DNA from: Stratiolaelaps scimitus
Lineage: Eukaryota; Arthropoda; Arachnida; Mesostigmata; Laelapidae
Assembly (NCBI GenBank): GCA_019614645.1
Contig: JABWDB010000002.1
Coordinates: 23,859,501 to 23,923,500, forward strand
Reading direction: 5' to 3'
Length of the DNA: 64,000 nt
Shown: positions 20,857-33,999 of the stretch, in pieces
Position numbering within the stretch: the stretch's first letter is position 1
Layout: every line of letters begins with the position of its first letter
The notes under the pieces: generated by a model
The model's input: the letters and a program-made list of their open reading frames with translations, nothing else
Databases searched by the model: none
What the model was told of the DNA's origin: nothing
Made by a program: the position numbers and the translations under genes

Positions 20857-23800
20857 ATTTTCAGCCAGTTCGACGTTTGACACGAGGGCAGATGGCCTGA
20901 CACCGTTTCAAAGCTCCTCTTGACGAAGTGCAGCTATTGAGTCGTTGTGAGAACTGCGAACTGCGTCCCCACGTACGGCGGTGGAGTGTCGCAGGGTATG
21001 ATTCACCCGGAAAGTAGAGACGACCGGCCACGGAATTGTACAAATGTATATTAGAACTATGGTGTATATTACGCAGATAGATAAAAGTTATACTGCTATA
21101 TGTATATTCTGACTTGATATAAGAAACGAAATGTTATATTTGTCTGTAAAGGCGCATATTTAGTCGCCATATTTAGGAAATCCCTCTCATAAAACGAGGA
21201 GTTTTGTTAAATCTAACGAACGGAATATTTCGTAAATAACCCGTTTGCGAATCGTGTCAAATCGGGAGGCACTCAGGCCGGACGAAACAGTTATAGGGTA
21301 CCGTAACTTTTGCAGATTTCTTTAGACTTTTCCAATCTCCTGTTTATTTATTTTGTGTACCCTGTATTTATATTTTTTAGGCACACACACAAAGGGTTAA
21401 AAAATCGACAGTCCTCCATGGAAAACTATCCCAAATTTGGCATACACCACGACAACTTTGCATTTTCTCTCCAAGGACATATCTATTTTTTTATCAAAGT
21501 GTAGGACGGACTCACTGCTGCGTGTAACTGCTTAGGCCAGTACCCCATACCTTGCCAGTTACTGACCACTGACCCTACTTCTTCGTATTACCTTAGTTAT
21601 AGAGTGCTGATCTGCGTACGGCACCAAATCATCATTTGAAGTGTGCGCGGACCTTTGGCAGCTTCCCTTAGCAAGGACACAGAGCAGTTATCCTATTCTG
21701 TGTCCGACAGTATACGTTGCAAGCACCGTTTTCAATTTGATATCATGCATTCTCTGAACACACATCTCGTCTCTTTTATATTTGCAGTACTATTAACCAA
21801 GTGGGCCCTATCCGATCGTATCTACCCTATGCTTGTTCAAACCACATAGACAAATTCGTCATGCATTTTTTTCAAGACCATCTTTTCATATGATGTGTTT
21901 ATACGCTATGAACTCCCATATGTGCCTCCTTGATCCGGACGGCCACTGTTTCTTCTTTATTTCATGTCCGAAGTTTGAGGCGCAGTTAAGGTTAGTAGCT
22001 GCGCTTTTAAAAATCAAGCCTCAGTTTACACCGTGTACATGACTTCGCCGTGGATCACTAAACATTCGTTTGGATAGCAATTCCAACGCTGCCAATTAGC
22101 CTGACACCAAAGGTTGAGATGAGATTCGTGGCTCCACTACGCTGACCTATTGTATTTTGTTTTTGGTTACCCTTGCCAGTCAAACCAACGGGTTAGCCGG
22201 CCCATAAAATGAAGTTTACTTCTGCTGCTTATTAACAAGCGACCGTTTGTCGCTTACTGTAACGGAATAATAGCGTCAAACGTTACAGACACGCTAAATG
22301 CTCAATAGGAAAAAGTCTTTTACTTAATTGCGCACAACGTCACGGAAATTACGAATTACGCGGCTGGCTATGGCAAGCCAGGACGCTGTTCTCAGCTGCG
22401 GTGAAATCTGTACAGAGCATGTAAAGTCAGCTTACATAGAATGAATCCCGTTTGTGGCCACAGAAAAAGAGATTGATTTTGCGGAGCTATTAACCTGTGT
22501 GTATACTGTGCCTGCGTGTTTGCAAGGCTATATTTCAGAGGGAATGGGTCTACTCGTGACAACTGCACAGCCACCTCATAGTTGACTGACTATTCCGCTT
22601 GCTGATAGAGATAAAAACAAAACTCAATACCGCTTTCGCTTGAGCCAGCTGACGACACTTTTTTTCTGTAACAAATGCGGACAGTCGATATAGATTTCGT
22701 CTTCACAGAAATCCTATTTGCGGCCAATGTCGACTGTAACAACCGAATTGAAATCTTTAGCTAAAGTTGCGAGCAAGGATTATAGAACAATAATACCATT
22801 CACTCTCTGGGGGTACTGTCCCTGCGGACCAGAACCTGTTTCCAGATGTATTTAGCGTTCAAATGAGTTCGAGTAACAGCAGCAACAGGGCAGTAGGCTT
22901 TCTCAAGATGGTTCTGAGAACCGTACACGTGTGTTACGATGTAGCTACAACGTCTTCTATTGACTAGCACTAATGAACGGGACCTAAATATTATATATAA
23001 TCGTCAAGTCGCGGCGAATCAGCCTTGTGCAGGAACCACGTGGAAACTATTCAAGGGACTATCTGCAGATTATCTATTCGAAGGGGTTCACTGATAAGGC
23101 TTCGGTCGTCGTGGCATGTACTTCGCTGAACAGTTACTATGCTTGGATGTACCACAACACCGTTACGTATCGGGTAGGGCGAATATATGAAGTTTTTCGT
23201 TGTAGGCGTCTACCTCCGTTTGTCGACTGAACTTTTAACTATGCGATTAAATATATGATAGTGAGATACTATGCAAGAAATATAAGAGGGCCGAAGAGTA
23301 CCGCTCAGACGAGACCGTGGTCAAATTTCTTAACGTTAACCGAAATACCCTGGGAAGTGGTCCAGTCACATGCACGAAGGTGGTAGCCGGATATGAACGT
23401 ATAAATAATATGTTCACCTGGAGAGTTGGCCGTCTCGTCAGGGAGCCTAACAGTCGAAATGACAAACAAGAACTATATTATATAACTACATCTTGCAACA
23501 CAATTCGTAATCTAAAACAACACAAATTGTGCCTTCCATTTCATCCAGTTAATAAAGGAGGAATTAAGTTGAATAGATTACTTATTACTTAGGAGAACGT
23601 TGCTTGCAGTGAACTTTTTAAGTCTCTGTACACAGTTGCTTACGTTATTAGCAGACATCTGAGCTTCGTTATACATTTTTATACTCACGGTAAGATTCGG
23701 CCCACAAACATCAAGGTTCTAAGCTCTTGCCTCTGCGGTTTCCCCCGAACAATGTTGTGTAGTTTATCCGTCTCGTTTGTTAGTCTTGCACTAACCGGTC

Positions 23801-24582
23801 GTATCAAACTGGAGAGACAGACAACGGCTGGCCAAACATAACCCCTCTCTAAGTTGCAGTCCAACCGCCTCAGGGGAGACGTCACTCAAACGTAAACGAG
23901 ACCAGTCAGGCGTGTTCCAACAACAGTTTATGTTCTGTTGTCCGTAAACACATAGATCTTCTCGAGGGGCTTGCGGCCAAGGCAATGGTAAACGCTGAAA
24001 CGTAGCAGGGCAGAGCAAGCAAAGAAGGACGACCTGAGCGACCTGTTCAGATATAATAATAGTAGCCGTAAACTAGAATGCCATCTTGTTACCAAAAGGA
24101 GATCAGACTAAATAAATTAACTCTGTAATTAGGACAAGAACATGTTTAAGACAACAATTGTAAGGAGCTACAGAAAAAAGTAGCTTCTGCTTGATCATTG
24201 TGGCTATATAATGCCCTTTATGGAACTTCTAGTTTTAATGGCGTAAAAAGTGGTGCCGACGAACCGCATTTAGGGTTTTCAAGTAAAAATTTCTTGTTTG
24301 GCTTTTGACTGACCTTCAGCATAGTCGTTGACTATGTGCTTGTATCATCCAAGTGCGTACATCAAGGTCAATTGCCAACATTTTTCTACTCAAATGTCAT
24401 TTAGTATTGCGTTGAAATACCATTCCTCGAATGTGGTGACCCACGGTAGCTTCTCGTCTCCTCATCTCTTTCATAAATCGCCGAGATCATCACGACTAGT
24501 GTACTGTATATTGCGGCCTACGGCGCAAGCTACAAAAAATTAGAGGGCTCGGCTCAGCTTACTTTCATCCACCTTCTTGTGC
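20857..24582. other. Non-coding; no gene or repeat family recognised
   Basis: Ordinary AT-rich sequence with short frames only. I checked for further LINE blocks around the RTE-like tail and saw none. Confidence 0.45.
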
Positions 24583-24924
24583 CTATTCCACACACGCGTC
24601 CGCATCCACGTGAGGAAGACGTCCTTGACGATCCCGCGCCCGGAGCTCGGTGCTACAGCTGCCACGAATTCGCACGAAGATAGCAGCTATGTCACCGCTA
24701 CTGATTCCTTTACGGCGTGGCTGGCTTCCTCGGAAAGCTGGTGCCTGGTGCCCCACACGAGAACGCCGCCTTTCCGTCTCGCCTTGTCGCCCGAGGTGTG
24801 CTTGGTCGTCTTGCAAAGGCAAGCCCTGCTTCAGATGTAGACCGAAACCACGCGAGGTGAGCACGACCTTGAACAGGACGTGCGAGGCTAGACGCCCCGC
24901 CTCTACGGCTGGGCCAAGCGGCAA
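24583..24924 (-). CDS. Candidate GC3-rich exon, unknown protein
   Basis: The minus-strand frame is open for 113 codons to a TAG at 24585-24583 and has no ATG at its 5' end, so it would be an internal or terminal exon. Third positions are mostly G/C from about 24895 to 24815, and again near the end. The peptide has a short hydrophobic start (ASHVLFKVVLTSRGFGLHLK) followed by a basic, Arg-rich body. A CTAG acceptor-like end lies near 24894. All three frames on this strand are fairly open because of the local GC content, which weakens the case. No family recognised. Confidence 0.3.
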   Translation of the reverse strand: MPLGPAVEAGRLASHVLFKVVLTSRGFGLHLKQGLPLQDDQAHLGRQGETERRRSRVGHQAPAFRGSQPRRKGISSGDIAAIFVRIRGSCSTELRARDRQGRLPHVDADACVE

Positions 24925-26082
24925 GAACCTTCAGTGAACCATCGGGGACCAGATGCTGCAAAATGATAAGACCATAAGCTGAGATGGTCTCTACCATGCT
25001 GCTGCTGCGTTCGACTACGGCTCCTTCGGTTCTTCCACGTTATTCGCCGAAAAGTCCCAAGCTAGGAGACAAGGCAGGGCCTTGCATTGCCTGCTTGCGA
25101 CCATGTTGTTCCCCCGCAGATCTCCCATTCCCGTTCCACGTTCCGCCACGGGTGTCGGCGGTGAATTTGAATAAAGCCTCACTTAAGCGCGCGAGCAGAT
25201 GGTTGTCCTCCCAGCTGAATTTGTGCCGCCATTCACATAAAATAGAAATAACACGTTTCAGGCTAGTTTCATTTTGGACTCGACGTTGGTCGGTGGGGGT
25301 CGAAGAGACACAACTCTCGTCTGCGAACTTGTGCCTACGTCCGTCTTCGTGTTGTATTCTTAGAATGACGATTTTCACATTTCAATTATATTGGATTATA
25401 GGAAAGGAAGTTAACTTGTGTTCAAATGTATATCCCAAAAATTAGAATTGAGTCTATTTGATGACGAGACCCAGAAAAAAAATGTGTCAAAGGGAATCCC
25501 ATCTGCACTCCAGCACCAACCACAGATGGTATAACACTATATCGTGCGAAGCACGCAATGAAGTTTCTGATAGGAATCGGACAATTGCAAGTATTACGCT
25601 CGATTTACAATGTCAATATCTGATTAAATAATAATCAAGCAGAATTTGACCAAATTAAAAAGGTTTCGGGTAGCTTGCTCATAACCTTATACGGTGCGAA
25701 TATTAATTATACCACATACGATACCTAAAATGCACGTGCCTGAATGATTCTGAGATAGTAATTAGACAAATATTTTACATAGAAAACAAAACCATTCGAC
25801 GGACTTAATATTTGACGCATAAAGGACAAGCTAATTCTTCGGGATGATTCACAGACAACATATAACGTTCACGGTACTGCTTTCGTGAACTTTTTTTTTA
25901 GTTGTTAAAGGTAAATCCTGCGTGGACACCATGCCTCACAACTAAGGTATTTGCCTGGTAGTGTCAAACTCCTATTGACTAAACCCAGAACCGATTTTGA
26001 CTTGGGGCACTGGCCGGGACTGTCGAAAGTATTACCTCAGTCAGTGCCTTGCAAGGAGCGGCAGTTGATTCCAACCATGTCC
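24925..26082. other. Non-coding, with a weak minus-strand coding possibility
   Basis: The minus frame 25378-25040 (112 codons, real ATG) contains a protein-like stretch (WEDNHLLARLSEALFKFTAD), but both strands are open and there is no splice support. The remainder to 26082 shows nothing. Confidence 0.35.
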
Positions 26083-26631
26083 TCAGCTTCCTCGGTTCCT
26101 CCCCTGGGACAAACTTCCCCGCCCAGCCGCAGCGGGTGGGTTCCGGGCATTTTCCCTTCGGACCAGCTCTGCTATCCGCGCCCGTTCTAGCCTATCCTTC
26201 TCCGGGAGGATCCTTTCGGCTAGTGTGCTCCTTCTGTCCCACTTGTCTCTGGCCAGGCACATGTAGGAAACGAACCCTCGGATCCCGTCCAGCATGAGTT
26301 CGGCGTCCGCGACCTCCTGCCGTACCTGCTCCGTGGCTCCACATGCTGCCAGTGTATGGAAAGGATCGTCCTCGACTCCTGTATCGCGCTTTCGTGAACT
26401 ATAACCAACCAGCATACATCTAATATTCATAATATTCGCTTTTGTGTGGGAGCCATTCGTCAACTCATGTGCACCTAAGTGCATTATCGTACTAATCTCA
26501 AGAACCTCAGGCATGAAACCGATGATTGTGTAAAACTGTTGGTCTTTGTTGGTCATTTGGACATGCAGACGGACGATGTACGAGACACTGTACGCGCTGA
26601 CAAGGGTAGGACTTTTCCGAACCACCGCCAT
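26083..26631 (-). CDS. Longest unassigned frame (182 codons), unknown
   Basis: This ATG-initiated minus-strand frame is the longest in the window that does not belong to a recognised transposon. The distal half, from about residue 88, is charged and helix-like (VADAELMLDGIRGFVSYMCL, then an Arg/Glu-rich run) and ends in a Gly/Arg-rich tail (AAAGRGSLSQGRNRGS). That composition would suit a retroelement gag-like or nucleic-acid-binding tail, but no zinc knuckle or other motif is present. The proximal half is AT-rich and less protein-like, so if real the exon probably begins near 26370. A length of 182 codons is only marginally beyond chance in 64 kb. Confidence 0.25.
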   Translation of the reverse strand: MAVVRKSPTLVSAYSVSYIVRLHVQMTNKDQQFYTIIGFMPEVLEISTIMHLGAHELTNGSHTKANIMNIRCMLVGYSSRKRDTGVEDDPFHTLAACGATEQVRQEVADAELMLDGIRGFVSYMCLARDKWDRRSTLAERILPEKDRLERARIAELVRRENARNPPAAAGRGSLSQGRNRGS

Positions 26632-28744
26632 ACGCTACACCAGTAGATTTGGCGTGATCAAGTGGATACGACCTCGTTCCTTTGTTACATCCTTTCGTGC
26701 GTCCTCTGTAAGGATCTCACTCCATTGTTGGACTGAGGCGTATACCATTGCACTTCGAAGTTATGCCCTTTGTCTGTGTGTTAGCAAATAGTGCCGACGC
26801 TTATGATAATTTGATTAACGGGACCACGTGTTGAATGTCGTAAGTATGAGTGGCTGCAATGAACAAAAATTATAGAGCTCAAGCTAAGATGCACACTTTA
26901 CAAAGACCTGACCGAATGCTGTGCACTTATTGCGTAATTGATAACGAATCGGTGATACACAGCACGTCCATGGAATAACAATGCACTATGAATGCAAGTC
27001 CACCTTCAACCCAAACGTAAGTTTCTTGATTTCATTGGCAACTTGACACAGCTATGATAAGTACTTGAGTATAGATACTAACAGGGCTGGGTCACACAAA
27101 TGTTTACAGGGTGTATGCGAAAGTACCGAGAGAGCAATGGGACTCAACGTTCACGCATCTATCTCAGAAAGCATCTCTCATGTGCAGCTGTGTGGCTCGA
27201 TAACGACGCTGCTATAATGCGAGCACGATAGAATAGACATCCTCCCCAGTTTGAGGGAGAGAAATAAATATAAGTTAACCTAGCTTATTCGTTAATAATA
27301 GTTCAAATAATTGCATCATATTCAACAATTGTACAACGGAACCCGACTTATTCCATTAATCCGTGGCTATTGCCGAATCTCCTGGAATCGAGGCATTGGG
27401 CAGTCACTCTATCATTAATTGAACCTGCAATAATTACTTCGTCGTATTTCTGTCTGGCCGTGCAGTTTTATGTCTAAAGAGGTCTCATTAAATGCCTGGA
27501 GAATCCGATTCACCCACCTAATCCGGCAATTAGAGGTCGCATTTTTATGATTGTCTGGCTGGTATCATTAACCACATTACCAAATAGACATTGCAACGTC
27601 CAGTGCCAGCCTGTTTTCTCGGAGCAACACCTGAGGAACATGGTGGCTTGAACAACATCGATATACAAACGCGTAGCATTTATCCGACTGATACATGTTG
27701 GACCATTTCTCACGCACGGTAGCGGTACTATAATGCAATGTAATTAATATTCTATTTGTTTCACAGCAAATATCTTGAAAGCAGGCACGTTTAATTCTCA
27801 TAGTCGTATCAGACTTACCATATATACATATGCATATAGCCACCTACGAGTGGCAGTAGAGTCCATTATTCGGAGATAGAAAGAACGATGAAAAATATTG
27901 CGATCTCGATTCGCGATCAGTAATAACAGAATAGCTATTCTCTACTGTAAGTGTCTGCATGTGTTGTATATCCTATGCAAACAGATCATGCTGGCATAGC
28001 ATCTGCAAGTATAATTGAGCCCGATTGATTTCACAATTCGTTGACTAACTCTGAAATACTCCTGTAGTATGTAGATTTTGAATGCTGCCTCGGGCTGTTA
28101 CAATATTGAAGTATTGAGGTCGGCTGTGCGTCATCGTTGTTATTTAATGATGGTTTCTATTCAACTACTCCCGATCATTTGGCAGGGAATGCGACGGTTG
28201 GTCGACATCTACAGCGAGAATAAAACTCAGAGCTATACTTGAAATTCAGAGCGACTTCAAACATATGCTCGCTTCCGAATCGGTTCCAGAATCCAACCGG
28301 GTGGTGCCTCTCCACCAGTGAACCAGTTGAAGAAAGATATCGACTTAAAACTAAGCGTCTTCACCGCTTTAAGCTAGACAGAAAGGAGGCAAGATATGCC
28401 TCAAATCAAAGAAAGTCAGTAAGTAAATATTGACAATATCTTCAAACGAAATGTAGATAAATATACGGAGATATCTATGTACACAATATGCATAACCCAC
28501 TAATTCCTAGTCATTACACTCTGGTCAACGATAGCCATCCCAGGAAGTGGAGGAACTGAGAATGTGCTAAACTCTGATGCCAGAACGACTTTTCCTTGGC
28601 GAGAACAAAAGGACAACAAATATAGGCAACAGGGCGTGAGTAACAATACATATAAGAGAACTTACGCATTGTATGCAGTTCCTTTAATAAATCAATAAAG
28701 CTTTACCTTACCTAATCAGCGGTTAGCTAAATCATGCTAGACAA
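26632..28744. other. Non-coding; nothing recognised
   Basis: AT-rich, short frames, no repeat family member noticed. Confidence 0.5.
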
Positions 28745-28920
28745 TTCCTATCCTGTCGAGTCCGGTGGCGTCGTGCACCTTCGTATGCGCCTTGCAATCG
28801 CACGAGACATGTAGGCGCACACAGGAGTTCGATTCCCGCTGTTGCACATTTGCATTTAAAAAGGGGCCCGCCCGTTTTATGAAGCAATGCGAGACTATTC
28901 CTAGTTTTCAATAAAAACAC
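28745..28920 (+). mobile_element. tRNA-derived SINE family 2, copy 1
   Basis: A Pol III B-box match, GGAGTTCGATTCCCGC (28824-28839), is followed by TTGCACATTT, an A-run and AAGGGGCCC, then an AT-rich tail. The same order (GTTCGATCCC, TTTGCACATTT, AAAGGGGTCC, TTTTAT) occurs on the minus strand at about 39710-39660, which defines a family of at least two copies. The 5' limit and A box are uncertain. Confidence 0.55.
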
Positions 28921-28961
28921 CATGCTCACTGGTTGCAACAAGCTGGACAAGACCGCTATTC

Positions 28962-28981
28962 TATATATATATATATATATA
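28962..28981 (+). repeat. TA microsatellite
   Basis: About ten perfect TA units, just after the SINE family 2 copy. Confidence 0.9.
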
Positions 28982-29139
28982 TTCTATATTCTAAAACAAA
29001 TGAATACGGTTGTAAACACAAAACGTGTGTGTTTGTGTGTGCGCGTGCACACAGGACGGTATTCCATTTTTTCACAGGAGTTAGTTGTTCTTATTCTTTA
29101 GATATCTTCCTCTCTCGCCTTTCGGTCTATGCCAGAAAG

Positions 29140-29870
29140 TGGTTCCACCCTTTTTGGCTTTGATGGACACAGGGGAGCGATTGTTCGAGGCCGTTGTTCG
29201 ACGATCGACGAATCGTCGATTTTTCGGTCGTCATCGAGGGGAGGGTGTGGGGCCTGGTTTTGCTTCGTAGTCGCTTCTTATCATAACCCATCATCGTTCT
29301 TGGCCCGGGCCGGTTAGGATGGAACTAGAGACGGCGACCCGGACGGCAGCGACGCCCTCAAGCTTTTCGAGACTTCTCGCCGGTCGAGCCGCCTGCTCCC
29401 GCGGTGGTGGCTGCGCTGCTAAGTGTCCGCCAGCATTGGACGAACGCTCGAATCGAAAACAGAGGCATAGCCTCCATAGAGTTTCGAAGCGCATTTCCAT
29501 ATGAAATATTATGCGAGCGCTTGCTCGCGGGCGCGCCGCGTCGGAAGGCGCGCTATTTTTTTGAAGCAACGTTTTTCGAAGCGGTCGTGCCAGCGTGCCT
29601 GCCCTATGTAGACAGACATTGGGTACGTGTAAGGTGGACGAACGTGGCGACGGATAGAGAGATACATGGATAGAGGCAGAGAGCTGGCGAGCGAGTGTCG
29701 AAGCGGCGGCACTTTAAAAAAACCTTGCGCGTTTAGCCCCGCACGAGATGTTTGTGCGATCACTCTCCCAAGCCCGTCCCACGCAGTACAGCCCCCAAGT
29801 ACTTGCCACGGAACAGCTCGCTGAAACCACGATATGCGGCGAACACTATGCAGCACGTATCGAATATCGG
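29140..29870. other. GC- and CpG-rich island, possible first exon or promoter
   Basis: GC content rises sharply. A plus-strand ATG at 29319 in a favourable context (GGATGG) opens 61 codons beginning MELETATRTAATPSSFSRLL. Minus frames are also open. Small perfect hairpins are visible: CGACGAT/ATCGTCG (29199-29205 with 29212-29218) and GCGAGC/GCTCGC (29513-29518 with 29523-29528). There is no TATA box, family match or donor convincing enough to call a gene. Confidence 0.3.
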
Positions 29871-29875
29871 TAATG

Positions 29876-29896
29876 TATATATATATATATATATAT
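29876..29896 (+). repeat. TA microsatellite
   Basis: About ten TA units followed by a GT-rich stretch. Confidence 0.9.
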
Positions 29897-30044
29897 GTGT
29901 GGGTGTGTATTCGAAACGTCAAACCTTCCGTTGTTGTTCGAACTTCAGACAACATGCGAATCCTTTATTGGCGTCACACAACGTTTAGTGGCTGCTGAAA
30001 ATACCCTTTGATGTGCACCTCAAAAATAAGTTCATCAACGCGTT

Positions 30045-30046
<2 letters not shown>

Positions 30047-30082
<36 letters not shown>
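30047..30082 (+). repeat. (AT)18 microsatellite
   Basis: Eighteen perfect AT units, the longest dinucleotide run in the window. Confidence 0.95.
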
Positions 30083-30084
<2 letters not shown>

Positions 30085-30496
30085 CGCAGGTGACTAAAAT
30101 TAAATAAATAAATATATTTATATATTTTGTATACATCGTATGCTTACTGCTTATCCCAAGCGTCACCGTCGTTCCTCCCTACTTTTTTTTTACGTGATAG
30201 TATAGGGCAGACACGAGAAGCGTAGGAAAGTTGAAGCTCCGGGCCATATCACGTCACTTTGACATCTATGTAACATTGGCAAAAGCATTTAAGGAAGCAG
30301 TCGCATTTATGCATACATAGAGCTCTACTTGTGAACTTCTTTGGGCTGTCTAAATCTTTGCTATGCATGTGACGCTTCAACGAATTCATCTATATACAAT
30401 ATGTGAAGCGTTTATTTATACAGATAGAAAGTAGTTTCCGGGACAATCAAGTATGCTTGACTTGTTGAATAGACAGTCGTGCATTATCGTCATCAC

Positions 30497-30522
<26 letters not shown>
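30497..30522 (+). repeat. (GA)13 microsatellite
   Basis: Thirteen perfect GA units. Confidence 0.95.
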
Positions 30523-30527
<5 letters not shown>

Positions 30528-33500
30528 CTCAGTACGGCAGCATATTAGGAGACAACTTTTTTCCCGTTCAAAATGCTCAACAATTATGCAGACAACAATC
30601 TTCTGGACATTCATGATTGTCGATGTGCATTTTGACGAGTTTCTGATAAATATTTAGATTTTTCTTTAGGTTCTCCTAAGAAGCAAATGTGTCACTCCCT
30701 AACATCCGAACGGGCTCTATTGCACAGACATAAGCAGTTAAATCGATTCCAATGTAAGTAATAGCAATACATCCAATAGCATATCGCCGCGCACAATCTC
30801 AAACGACGCAGAGTGCTAATGTCCTCCATAATTACGTCACGCTATTTTGGTGTTATTCATATGTTTTGATAGCGTGTGCGGAATGCAGATGCAAGCGGAC
30901 TAATGACGAGCGATATAAGCAAGCAAGCAACAGCGAGCCAATCTCAGACAGTGTAGCGTATTTACGGTAAATCCACGGGTAAATCGGCTGAGTAGATCTA
31001 CTTTGAGGCGCAAATAGGAAATATCGTTTTAGTTAATAAGCATTGTTGCTGTCCGTTCGAGCAAATTGATTCATGAGCCTGTTACTATTGTGGGCAATCC
31101 TAGTGTACACTTTTCAAATAATGTACTTGCGGTACGTTCTGAATATGAGTAATTGATTATGAGTAATTGACGCCGAAAAAGAAATTCTACGCTTTAAGTA
31201 GAAGGTTCTCTTACGCGTGCAAGCCGACGATCAAAGAATTGCAACTCGCGTTGTAACTTCGCAAGCATTTTGTCCGCAATGCTGTTTGCGGACCGTTCAC
31301 CCGGCTGTTGTGGCGGCTGTTGAATCACAATGTAACTCGATTGGGCGACGCAATTTCCAGCGTTTATACTTTGTTTTTTGTCACACTCCTCTTGTCTTAG
31401 TGCTGTTCTCGAACTTCTATCAATATTGTCCACCATTGCGTTCGTTCATCTTTAGGGTGAATCCTTGAGTCGGGCCAACAACACGGGAACCTAAGTCGTA
31501 CTCAACTAGACAAAGTGTACAAAGTGTGTAGGCAAACTGTTTAAGATCCTGGCCGACGCTTCTTGCTCTGGACTCGGTTCGCCAGCAATCGTTTCGGTTA
31601 GCAAGCATTCCGAGAATGCCAGTCCGTGTGAGGTGTGGACAAATCAGGCCTCCACTACTGCCACAGCAGCCCGAGTGAATACTATGTCATCGTATGCGAT
31701 TCGCTAGGTGCACTAGAGTTTAAAATAGTGAAAATGCCTTGATATAGCATGAGCTGGCTGTCCTTGAATAAAGCTATATGTAATTGTGAATGGCATGGCA
31801 TGCCAACAATGCAAGCTTGCTGCCTACCCTTAGGCGTCATAATGTGTGCGTTGCTTCAATCGGGATGTTACATAGAGACTGTACAAGTACTGTTGAACAT
31901 TTGCAGATGCAGCACGATAACAGATATATGTAATTTCATAGTGAATTTCATCATGGTTTGTGCATTATACTCGGGAGTAATTCAATATGCTGTGGGTTAC
32001 TAAATACTCTCATGGTTATGGTATATATTCGTTGCTGTATGCTCACAGTATTTCGATATACTCGAGTATTCGAAATCAAATGACGATACCTTTATTTAAG
32101 GCGTGTAATATTATGCCAAGAGGAGTTTCGGCCTGCTCACAGCACATTAAGCCGTTATTTTCAATTCTGTTCATCATTATAATAATATACCTGCTGCATA
32201 CGCTAGGCATGTCTAGCCATAAAAGTGCCGTGTTTAAAGAATTAATACCATATTTTTTTGTCAACTGTCCAGTCCAATTTAACTGTCCCGAAGCCGCTGA
32301 ACACGTCACCTCATGGTTGATTTTTGCCAGCGCTCTCCCTTCACCGGCAATTATGGAAATTGAGTCAAAAATGCCATATAGAACGAATGAAAAAAACTGT
32401 GGAACAATCAAATCCTTTGAAAAAAGGGGGGGGCGGCAGTATACATGCCGGGATGTTTACATGGGGCGCTGTATATGAGTGGTGCTGAAGAGTTTCATAG
32501 AGCTGCTCTCGTTCGAGGTGGTAGCAACGAAGCATCGTTCTCGTGTTTACTAAAGATCAATTCGGAACACTGACCTTTCAGAAACTCCGCTCATTTTTAG
32601 CCGAAACTATTTTGTCGTTTCCTTTGTTAGTTAGAAGGAGCTTTATCTTCTACCTTGTCATCAGCTTAGACCGAATTCGGCAGTCGCGCGCAAATTGTCG
32701 CGGCCGGAAACAAAAACAGTAACAATATCAGTCTCAAATTACAAGTACCACTAACTCGATGCGCGCAAAGAAGGCAAACGCTAAATATAGCGTCAGTCCA
32801 ATAACTAACAATCATAATTTATGAGAAAATTTCAATTTTATGTTATGTGTGTTCTAGCACATCTGCACAAGGTGGTCGATGTGTCTCCTGCTTTAGTCGG
32901 GCCGCACTTATAGAGAAACGACAGTCTAGCAGATGTCGAAATCCTGATAGACGAAGCTTTCTGGTACACCACTAGTCCTAGGAGCGCGTCCTATAGAGGC
33001 CGTTAATCCCGATAGAAGGTCCACGTTTGACGCCAGGGTCAGAGGGATTGGCCGACTGCACTAGGAGATGTTGTCGCTGCCCATCGAGTCAGGAACTCAT
33101 TCTGCGGTGGTCTAGAACAGCCAAGCAATTTCAGCTCTCCGTCATCAACTACCTGCCCGAGTAAGTAGACGAGGCAGTAGACTCGAGGGAGCTTTTTATT
33201 AGACTCGACAAGAGTTAGCTGACCTTGGTTGCTTCATCAGTTTGACGGGTAGCTTCAAAGTAGATTCGATTTGGCCAAAACCGCTTCGACAATGCGGCGA
33301 ATATTTCATTTCTGAGACATCGATTAAGAACTGTTGTTAAGTCTGATTTCACACCTATTGTTGGTCTGATAGCATCTTTTTTTAGAGGTATATTATGTAC
33401 GCGAGACTGACCAGTCAGAGCCTCTTCCGCTCGTCAGGCTATACAAACCTGAGACCTCTCATGCAATAGAAACAGCTATTCTAAATCGTCTCGTCTAACT

Positions 33501-33999
33501 CAAAAATGAAATGACTTAACGCCGGCGTCATTGCTGTCACGTATTACTGCAAATCATTATAGATATGACTACGATTTGAGAATAACTGAATATAATAGAA
33601 TGCTGAGTGAGCCGCCTGCGGTGGTCATCGTCAAAACAAAGTCTGTCATAGCTACCCAACCATTACCCACTTGCCTCAAATCCGTGAGAACTGACCCCTT
33701 CGTAGATGACATATCGTGCCATGTGACCATGTATTATATTAGAATAACAGAGGGCAAACGACAAACATCTGATCCTATTGGTCAGCCTGTTCCCGTTCGT
33801 CTACGCTCCCGATACGGGGGGAGACAGATAGGCTTGTGATCGGTGGCAAGCTTGCGGCCAAAGGCTGTCCGAGATGGATCGATGATTGTCCATTGCGACT
33901 CAACGCCGCAAGGCTTACCGGAACATTGCCTCTGCTTCACGCTGCGACCAACCCTCTACATATTTCTTCCGGCTGTCCGAACTGAACCACGTTCGTTGT
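30523..33999. other. Non-coding; one long AT-rich frame of doubtful meaning
   Basis: A 163-codon plus frame at 31987-32478 is unusual for such AT-rich DNA, but it holds a low-complexity Ile run and no family motif; the antisense frame 32411-32076 is also open. A tandem TATGAGTAATTGA pair lies near 31143-31170. No gene is called. Confidence 0.4.

Noticed and set aside
31987..32478. 163-codon plus frame as a gene
   Set aside because: AT-rich codons, an Ile homopolymer, no motif or splice context; the antisense is also open. Kept only as a note.
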